NCBI GenBank assembly: GCA_965659285.1
Contig: CBFHWB010000148.1
Coordinates: forward strand, 1 to 11,400
Direction of reading: 5' to 3'
Length of the DNA stretch: 11,400 bases
Origin: UBA8108 sp965659285
GTDB lineage: Bacteria; Planctomycetota; UBA8108
Part shown: positions 6,266 to 11,400 of the stretch, piece by piece
Layout of the letters: every line of letters begins with the position of its first letter
Numbering within the stretch: the stretch's first letter is position 1
Translations under genes and position numbers: made by a program
Notes under the pieces: generated by a model
What the model was told of the DNA's origin: nothing
The model's database searches: none
The model's input: the letters and a program-made list of their open reading frames with translations, nothing else

Positions 6266-8911
6266 ATGATCAATTTCATCAATAAGATCCTTAACAAGAT
6301 ATTCGGCTCCAGCGGTGACCGGGTAAAGAAAGAGCTGCAGCCCGTCGTCGATGAGGTCAACAGTTTTGAGGAGTCGACGCGGGCGCTTGACGATGAGGCC
6401 CTGGCAGGCAAGACGGAGGAGTTCCGCTCTCGCCTTGCCCAGGGAGAGACGCTTGATGATCTCCTGCCGGAGTCTTTCGCGGTCTGTCGGGAGGCATCCC
6501 GCCGGGTTCTGCGGACGGTCACAGGTATTAAGATGCGCCATTTTGATGTGCAGATCATGGGAGGGGTGGCTCTGCACAGGGGGCGGATCGCCGAGATGTC
6601 GACCGGTGAAGGAAAAACTCTCGTGGCGACCCTGGCCTGCTACCTGAACGCCCTGGAGAAAAAAGGCGTACACGTGGTGACCGTCAACGACTACCTGGCC
6701 CAGCGGGACCGGGACTGGATGGCGCCGTTGTTTGAATTTCTCGGCATGAGCAGCGGCGCGATCCAGGGCGAGATGGACAGCGCCGAAAGGCTCGAGATGT
6801 ATGCCTGTGACATTACCTACGGCACGAACAACGAGTTCGGCTTTGACTATCTTCGTGACAATATGAAGATCGACCTCGAACAGCAGGTGCAGGGCCGCGG
6901 CCGGAATTTTGCCATTGTCGACGAGGTCGACAGTATTCTCGTTGACGAGGCCCGGACTCCGCTGATCATCTCCGGTCCGGCGGAGAAATCGACCGACAAG
7001 TACCACGTTGCCGACCGTGTGGCCAAGCGGCTGGTGAAGGGGCAGGATTTCGAGCTCAAGGAAAAGGAACGCTCCATCGTTTTCACCGAGGCCGGGATCG
7101 AGAAGGCCGAGGGACTGGTGGGAGTGAAGAGCTTCTATGTCGGCAAGGACATGGAGTGGCCCCACCTGCTGGAACAGTCGCTCAAGGCCCATCATGTTTA
7201 CCATAAGGATGATCACTATCTCATCGACAATGGAGAGGTGAAGATCATCGATGAGTTTACCGGCCGCGCCCTGGAGGGGAGAACCTGGAGCGAGGGTCTT
7301 CACCAGGCCGTTGAGGCGAAGGAGGGGCTGCAGATTCGCCGTGAGAACCAGACGCTGGCTACCATCACCCTGCAGAACTATTTCAAGCTCTATTCGAAGC
7401 TTGCAGGGATGACCGGTACCGCCCTCACCGAGGCGGTCGAGTTCGATAGCATCTACAAGTTGTCCGTGGCTCCTATCCCGACCAACAAGCCGCTGATTCG
7501 AGATGATATGCCGGACGTGGTTTACATGACCGCGCGCGAAAAATACTACGCGATCGTCGATGAGATCGTTCGCGTCAATGAGCAGGGACGACCTGTCCTT
7601 GTGGGTACGACTTCCGTCGAGAAGTCGGAGTTGCTCAGCGGCCTGCTCAAGCGCCGCGGCGTCAAGCACTATGTGCTCAACGCCAAGCACCATGATCGTG
7701 AGGCGGATATCGTCGCCGACGCAGGCCAGGCCGGCCGGGTGACGCTCTCGACCAATATGGCCGGCCGCGGAACGGATATCGTTCTGGGGGAAGGAGTTGT
7801 CGACAAAGGCGGGCTGCACGTCATCGGTACCGAACGGCATGAGTCACGGCGGATTGACAACCAGCTCCGCGGACGTTGCGCCCGCCAGGGCGACCCCGGC
7901 TCCTCGATCTTCTTCCTCTCTCTCGAGGATGATCTGATGCGCCGCTTTGCCGGTGAGCGGGTCCAGTCCATGCTCAAGAAGATCGGCATGAAGGAAGGAG
8001 AGGAGATCTCCCACCCCTGGGTGAGTAAGTCCATCGCCAAGGCCCAGAAGAAGGTCGAGGCTTATCACTTCGACATTCGCAAGAACCTGCTTGAATACGA
8101 TGGCGTGATGAACGAGCAGCGCACCATTGTCTACGACCAGCGCCAGTCCATTCTCGAGGGCGAGGGGCTCTCCATGATGGTGCGGGGCATGATGGAGAAG
8201 GTCTGTTCGCTGCAGGTTCCCAGGTATCTTTCGCAGGAGGCGATCGAGGAATCGGTGGAGGCGGATGGAGAGGTCATCGAGGCTTACGATCCGCTGGCCG
8301 AGCTCGATACCTGGGCCAGTTCGGCCTACGGGATCGATGGGGATTTCCAGCTCGATGTCGGCAAGAGCCAGGCTGACCATGTCGGGGTGTTCAGCGACAG
8401 GATCATGGAAGCCTACCAGGAGCGCTACGCCGAGCGCGCCTCCGCCAACGGCGAAGAAAACATGCAGCGGGCGGAACGTTTTATCCTGCTCATGGAGCTC
8501 GATGACAAGTGGAAGGATCATCTTCATGCCATGGATACCCTTCGTCACGCGATCGGGTTGCGGGGATACGCGCAGATCGATCCCAAGATAGCCTACAAGC
8601 GTGAGGGCTATGAGATGTTCAGCGAGATGCTCGATCGTTTCAGAGCTTCAGTTACCCAGCTTGTCCTGCGTGTCCAGGTAGGCAAGGAAGATGAGCAGGA
8701 GCTCGACAGCGGGCTCGATGATGCCGAATTCCAGCACAGCGGTCTGGCGCCGGGAACGCAGCCCGAGTCTCCCATGCAGGAGGCGAGCGACCCATCGGCC
8801 CAGGCTCCCGTCAAGACGATCGTTAACAAGGCGCCCAAGGTGGGACGCAACGATCCCTGTCTCTGCGGAAGCGGCAAGAAGTTCAAGAAATGCTGCGGCC
8901 GGGGCTCCTGA
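6266..8911 (+). CDS. secA: Protein translocase ATPase SecA
   Basis: The motor ATPase drives unfolded preproteins through the SecYEG channel at the inner membrane. The chosen ATG (6266) gives 881 residues beginning with the usual INFINKIFGS helix. An upstream in-frame ATG at 6122 would overlap pyrD and add 48 unrelated residues. Visible parts in order: Walker A in MSTGEGKT (111-118), GTNNEFGFDYLRDN (186-199), Walker B in IVDEVDS (217-223), the preprotein-binding region (about 230-370), LAGMTGTA (379-386), and the second ATPase domain with NMAGRGTDI (497-505) and QLRGRCARQGD (533-543). The helical scaffold and wing domains follow to about 800. A variable linker leads to a C-terminal zinc motif with Cys865, Cys867, Cys876 and Cys877, the CxCx8CC form that binds SecB or membrane lipid in relatives. 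There is no good Shine-Dalgarno sequence; the four-base gap after pyrD suggests translational coupling. Confidence 0.97.
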   Translation: MINFINKILNKIFGSSGDRVKKELQPVVDEVNSFEESTRALDDEALAGKTEEFRSRLAQGETLDDLLPESFAVCREASRRVLRTVTGIKMRHFDVQIMGGVALHRGRIAEMSTGEGKTLVATLACYLNALEKKGVHVVTVNDYLAQRDRDWMAPLFEFLGMSSGAIQGEMDSAERLEMYACDITYGTNNEFGFDYLRDNMKIDLEQQVQGRGRNFAIVDEVDSILVDEARTPLIISGPAEKSTDKYHVADRVAKRLVKGQDFELKEKERSIVFTEAGIEKAEGLVGVKSFYVGKDMEWPHLLEQSLKAHHVYHKDDHYLIDNGEVKIIDEFTGRALEGRTWSEGLHQAVEAKEGLQIRRENQTLATITLQNYFKLYSKLAGMTGTALTEAVEFDSIYKLSVAPIPTNKPLIRDDMPDVVYMTAREKYYAIVDEIVRVNEQGRPVLVGTTSVEKSELLSGLLKRRGVKHYVLNAKHHDREADIVADAGQAGRVTLSTNMAGRGTDIVLGEGVVDKGGLHVIGTERHESRRIDNQLRGRCARQGDPGSSIFFLSLEDDLMRRFAGERVQSMLKKIGMKEGEEISHPWVSKSIAKAQKKVEAYHFDIRKNLLEYDGVMNEQRTIVYDQRQSILEGEGLSMMVRGMMEKVCSLQVPRYLSQEAIEESVEADGEVIEAYDPLAELDTWASSAYGIDGDFQLDVGKSQADHVGVFSDRIMEAYQERYAERASANGEENMQRAERFILLMELDDKWKDHLHAMDTLRHAIGLRGYAQIDPKIAYKREGYEMFSEMLDRFRASVTQLVLRVQVGKEDEQELDSGLDDAEFQHSGLAPGTQPESPMQEASDPSAQAPVKTIVNKAPKVGRNDPCLCGSGKKFKKCCGRGS

Positions 8912-8933
8912 GCTTCCGCCTGGCTGGCGGAGC
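8912..8933 (+). other. Hairpin between secA and waaA
   Basis: TCCGCC (8915-8920) and GGCGGA (8926-8931) are perfect inverted copies around a five-base loop. GC on each side (8912-8913 with 8932-8933) extends the stem past one bulged T. It sits between the secA stop and the waaA Shine-Dalgarno sequence with no T tract after it. A terminator is therefore unlikely; an mRNA stability or processing element is possible. Confidence 0.4.
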
Positions 8934-8940
8934 CTGGAGC

Positions 8941-8947
8941 AGGAGGT
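8941..8947 (+). promoter_or_regulatory. Strong Shine-Dalgarno sequence of waaA
   Basis: AGGAGGT sits nine bases before the ATG at 8956 (counted from the end of GGAGG), close to ideal. It fixes the waaA start and contrasts with the absence of such a site before pyrD and secA. Confidence 0.8.
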
Positions 8948-8955
8948 TCTGACTG

Positions 8956-10293
8956 ATGTTACGCTTCAAGACGCTGCCGCTCAGCTGGCTCTGCGACCTT
9001 CTCTACCTCTTGTTTTCTCCTGTGGTCGTCATCGGCTGGCTGATCCTGTCGCGGTTCATGACCAGGGACAAATACCGGCGAGGTTTTTTTCAGAAGCTGG
9101 GCTCGGTCGAGCGGCGCGAGGGAGAATCCCGTTCCCTGTGGGTCCACGCGGTGTCCGTAGGCGAGGTGCTGACAGCGGCGCCGCTTGTCGAGGCGCTTGG
9201 CGTCGCCTTCGACGGCTGGGATGTCTCCATGTCGGTATCGACTCCCACGGGCTTTGATACCGCGCGTAAGCGGCTGCCGGGAACGAAGGTGTTTTACGCT
9301 CCCTTCGATCTGTCTCCCCTGGTGGCCCGCACCTTCAGTCGGCGTCGGCCTGACGCTCTCGTTCTGCTCGAGCTGGAGGTCTGGCCCAATTTCCTGCTCG
9401 AGGCCGGGAGGCGGGGAGTTCCAGTCCTGATCGCCAATGGCCGACTCAGCGGGGGCTCCTCCGACCGCTACAGCCGCACCGGCTTCCTGGGCCGCTGGCT
9501 TTTTTCCATGGTCGACAGGGTGGCCGCCCAGAATGAGGCTTACGCGGATCGCTTCAAGGAGCTGGGAGTCAAGCCCGGACGGATCGAGGTGCTTGGTAAC
9601 CTGAAGCACGACCGGGAGGCCGGCGTGAGCGCAGCCGATGCGGCCGAACTGCGCGCAGGGCTGGGCTGGAGCAAGGGGGAGCTTGTGATGGTCGGCGGCT
9701 GTACGCATCCGGGAGAGGAATTGATTCTGCTGGGCATTCTCTCGCGGCTCCAGGGAGAGCATCCGGGCCTTCGTCTCGTGCTGGCTCCGCGCCACGTCGA
9801 GCGCCTGGCCGCCGAGAAGCCCGCCGGCTGGATCCCGCCGGATGGCACCGAGCGCTCCTTTACCATGTGGAGCGACTGGCAGGCCGGAGCCGGTGAGGCT
9901 CTCGGAGATTCCGTCCTGGTGGTGGACACGGTGGGGGATCTCGAGAGGATCTACTCCCTCGCCGACCTGGCGGTAGTCGGCGGCAGCTTCGTTCCCCATG
10001 GAGGGCACAATGTTCTCGAACCCGCCGGCCTCTCGCGGGCCGTTCTCTTCGGGCCGCATACGGCGAATTTTGAGGACGAGGTCTCCCTCCTGCTTGCGGG
10101 TCGAGGTGGAATCCTGGCTCGGGATCCGGAAGAGCTCGAGAAGGCGCTCGCCGAGCTTCTCGGGAATGCCGAAGAACGCGAGAAGATGGGGCAAAGGGCC
10201 GGAGAGACCTTCTCAGGCCTCTCGGGCGCTGTCGAGCGCCATGTCGAGTGGATTGAGCGGGCTTTGTCTCTTTCCAAGCCGAGCGCTACTTGA
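8956..10293 (+). CDS. waaA: 3-deoxy-D-manno-octulosonic acid (Kdo) transferase
   Basis: This family 30 glycosyltransferase attaches Kdo from CMP-Kdo to the lipid A precursor at the inner membrane, starting the LPS core. The 445-residue protein has an N-terminal hydrophobic anchor at about 11-32. The acceptor-side domain holds HAVSVGE with the catalytic Glu70, and LELEVWPN (138-145). IANGRLS (159-165) and AAQNEAYADRF (190-200) follow. The donor-side domain has GNLKHD (214-219), CTHPGEE (249-255) and GGSFVPHGGHNVLEPAG (342-358), all characteristic of the family. Whether it adds one, two or more Kdo units cannot be told from sequence. It follows secA by 44 bp and is probably cotranscribed with it. 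Its presence is the best evidence in the window for a Gram-negative outer membrane. kdtA is a synonym. Confidence 0.95.
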   Translation: MLRFKTLPLSWLCDLLYLLFSPVVVIGWLILSRFMTRDKYRRGFFQKLGSVERREGESRSLWVHAVSVGEVLTAAPLVEALGVAFDGWDVSMSVSTPTGFDTARKRLPGTKVFYAPFDLSPLVARTFSRRRPDALVLLELEVWPNFLLEAGRRGVPVLIANGRLSGGSSDRYSRTGFLGRWLFSMVDRVAAQNEAYADRFKELGVKPGRIEVLGNLKHDREAGVSAADAAELRAGLGWSKGELVMVGGCTHPGEELILLGILSRLQGEHPGLRLVLAPRHVERLAAEKPAGWIPPDGTERSFTMWSDWQAGAGEALGDSVLVVDTVGDLERIYSLADLAVVGGSFVPHGGHNVLEPAGLSRAVLFGPHTANFEDEVSLLLAGRGGILARDPEELEKALAELLGNAEEREKMGQRAGETFSGLSGAVERHVEWIERALSLSKPSAT

Positions 10294-10299
10294 TAGAAT
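10271..10299 (+). promoter_or_regulatory. Probable metK promoter overlapping the end of waaA
   Basis: TTTCCA (10271-10276, four of six to the -35 consensus), a 17-bp spacer and TAGAAT (10294-10299, five of six to the -10 consensus) form a good sigma-70-type promoter. TGA at 10291-10293 supplies the extended -10 TG and is also the waaA stop codon. The predicted start near 10306 leaves a leader of about 86 bases before metK. Confidence 0.6.
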
Positions 10300-10358
10300 C
10301 CGCCGTTTATCGAATCAACCAGACGGTGCGGCATCGGTCCCCCAGCCCAGCTTGCCCC

Positions 10359-10378
10359 GGTAAAACAGGCGTTTAACC
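10359..10378 (+). promoter_or_regulatory. Hairpin in the metK leader
   Basis: GGTAAAAC and GTTTAACC pair with one A-A mismatch around an AGGC loop, ending 13 bases before the metK ATG. It lies where it could affect ribosome access, and the region has no strong Shine-Dalgarno sequence. I checked the leader by eye for SAM-II and SAH riboswitch core sequences and saw none. The rest of the leader (10300-10358) shows no clear structure. Confidence 0.35.
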
Positions 10379-10391
10379 AGAGAAACAGAAC

Positions 10392-11400
10392 ATGGCAGAA
10401 AGATCTCTTTTTACCTCCGAATCGGTGACCATGGGGCACCCCGACAAGGTCTCAGACCAGATCTCGGATGCGATCCTCGATGACCTGCTGGGCCAGGATC
10501 CCAATTCCCGCGTGGCGGTCGAGACCCTGGTTACTACCGGCCTGGCGTTGATCGCGGGAGAGATAACCACCCAGGGCTATTGTGATTTTGACAAGGTGGC
10601 GCGCCAGACGATCGAGGAGATTGGCTATACAAATCCCGATATGGGCTTCCACTACGAAGATGTCGCGGTGCTTTCCGCCATTCACGGACAGTCCGGAGAT
10701 ATCGCCCAGGGCGTTGACGAAGGCAAGGGGCTCCACAGCGACCAGGGAGCCGGAGACCAGGGGATGATGTTCGGTTTCGCCTGCAACGAGACTCCGGAGC
10801 ACATGCCTCTGCCCATCCTGCTCGCTCGCAAGCTTGTCGATGAGCTCGCCAACGCGCGCGAGACCAGCGAGATGTATTTTCTCAGGCCGGATGGTAAGTC
10901 ACAGGTCACCGTTGAGTATGTAGATGGCGCGCCCGCCCGGGTGGACACGGTCGTCATCTCGACCCAGCACACTCCCGAGGCTGACCTGGAGAAGGATATC
11001 AAGCCGAAGATCATCGATGAGCTCATCCGCAAGGTGGTGCCTGGAGAGCTTCTCGATGAGAAGACCATCTTCCACGTCAATCCGACCGGCAACTTCGTCA
11101 AGGGAGGCCCTGCCGCAGATACGGGTCTGACTGGACGCAAGATCATCGTCGATACCTACGGAGGTCGAGGCCGTCACGGCGGCGGCGCCTTCAGCGGCAA
11201 GGATCCGAGCAAGGTCGACCGCAGCGCCGCCTACATGACGCGCTATATCGCCAAGAATATCGTCGCCGCCGGACTGGCGGATATCTGTGAGGTGCAGCTC
11301 TCCTACGCCATTGGCGTCGCCGAGCCCTGCTCGGTGCTTATCGACACCGAGGGTACCGGCAAGGTTGCCGACGATGAGCTCGGCAAGCTGGTTCGCCAGC
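10392..11400 (+). CDS. metK: S-adenosylmethionine synthetase (methionine adenosyltransferase), 3' end missing
   Basis: The product makes S-adenosylmethionine from methionine and ATP in the cytosol. The frame is open from the ATG at 10392 to the window edge (336 codons visible of about 385-400 usual for the family), so the end is cut by the window and not by mutation. Signature motifs are intact: ESVTMGHPDK (10-19), with the ATP-contacting His16 and Asp18; the GAGDQGMMFGFA signature (119-130); and the P-loop-like GGGAFSGKDPSKVDRSAAY (263-281). The start is supported by the conserved LFTSESV beginning a few residues after it. Only a weak purine stretch (agagaaacagaa) precedes the ATG. A separate promoter at the end of waaA suggests it is transcribed at least partly independently. 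Confidence 0.96.
   Translation, partial: MAERSLFTSESVTMGHPDKVSDQISDAILDDLLGQDPNSRVAVETLVTTGLALIAGEITTQGYCDFDKVARQTIEEIGYTNPDMGFHYEDVAVLSAIHGQSGDIAQGVDEGKGLHSDQGAGDQGMMFGFACNETPEHMPLPILLARKLVDELANARETSEMYFLRPDGKSQVTVEYVDGAPARVDTVVISTQHTPEADLEKDIKPKIIDELIRKVVPGELLDEKTIFHVNPTGNFVKGGPAADTGLTGRKIIVDTYGGRGRHGGGAFSGKDPSKVDRSAAYMTRYIAKNIVAAGLADICEVQLSYAIGVAEPCSVLIDTEGTGKVADDELGKLVRQ

Overview
This window is mostly a chromosomal housekeeping segment from a GC-rich bacterium that I cannot place to phylum. A Kdo transferase (waaA/kdtA) points to a Gram-negative (diderm) organism that makes lipid A-Kdo. The dihydroorotate dehydrogenase is the soluble class 1B type, not the membrane class 2 enzyme typical of enteric bacteria. 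Strong Shine-Dalgarno sequences are present for only two of the seven genes whose starts are visible.

Layout: (1) 1-86 is the 3' end of an unidentified gene with a Gly/Asp/Ala repeat tail. It is followed by a leader with a long imperfect stem-loop. (2) fabF (229-1464) and serA (1505-3112) run rightward with a 40-bp gap and are probably cotranscribed. (3) A 282-bp gap (3113-3394) holds two terminator-like hairpins of opposite orientation. (4) An unrecognised three-helix membrane protein with a TPR-like cytosolic or periplasmic part (3395-4138, rightward) is tail-to-tail with a leftward XerC/XerD-family tyrosine recombinase (4140-5021), with one base between the stop codons. (5) A 253-bp divergent intergenic region (5022-5274) carries a consensus extended -10 promoter toward pyrD, several inverted repeats, and a perfect 8-bp inverted repeat over the recombinase start codon. 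(6) pyrD (5275-6261), secA (6266-8911) and waaA (8956-10293) form a tight rightward cluster. (7) metK (10392 to the window end, truncated) has its own likely promoter overlapping the end of waaA.

Functionally the genes cover fatty acid elongation, serine synthesis, chromosome dimer resolution, pyrimidine synthesis, protein secretion, lipid A core assembly and S-adenosylmethionine synthesis. They do not form one pathway. All catalytic residues I could check are intact, and I see no frameshift, insertion sequence, CRISPR array, tRNA or rRNA. I did not find a convincing new multi-gene system. The points most worth a second look are the unknown TPR membrane protein with its antisense arrangement, and the palindrome at the start of the recombinase gene.
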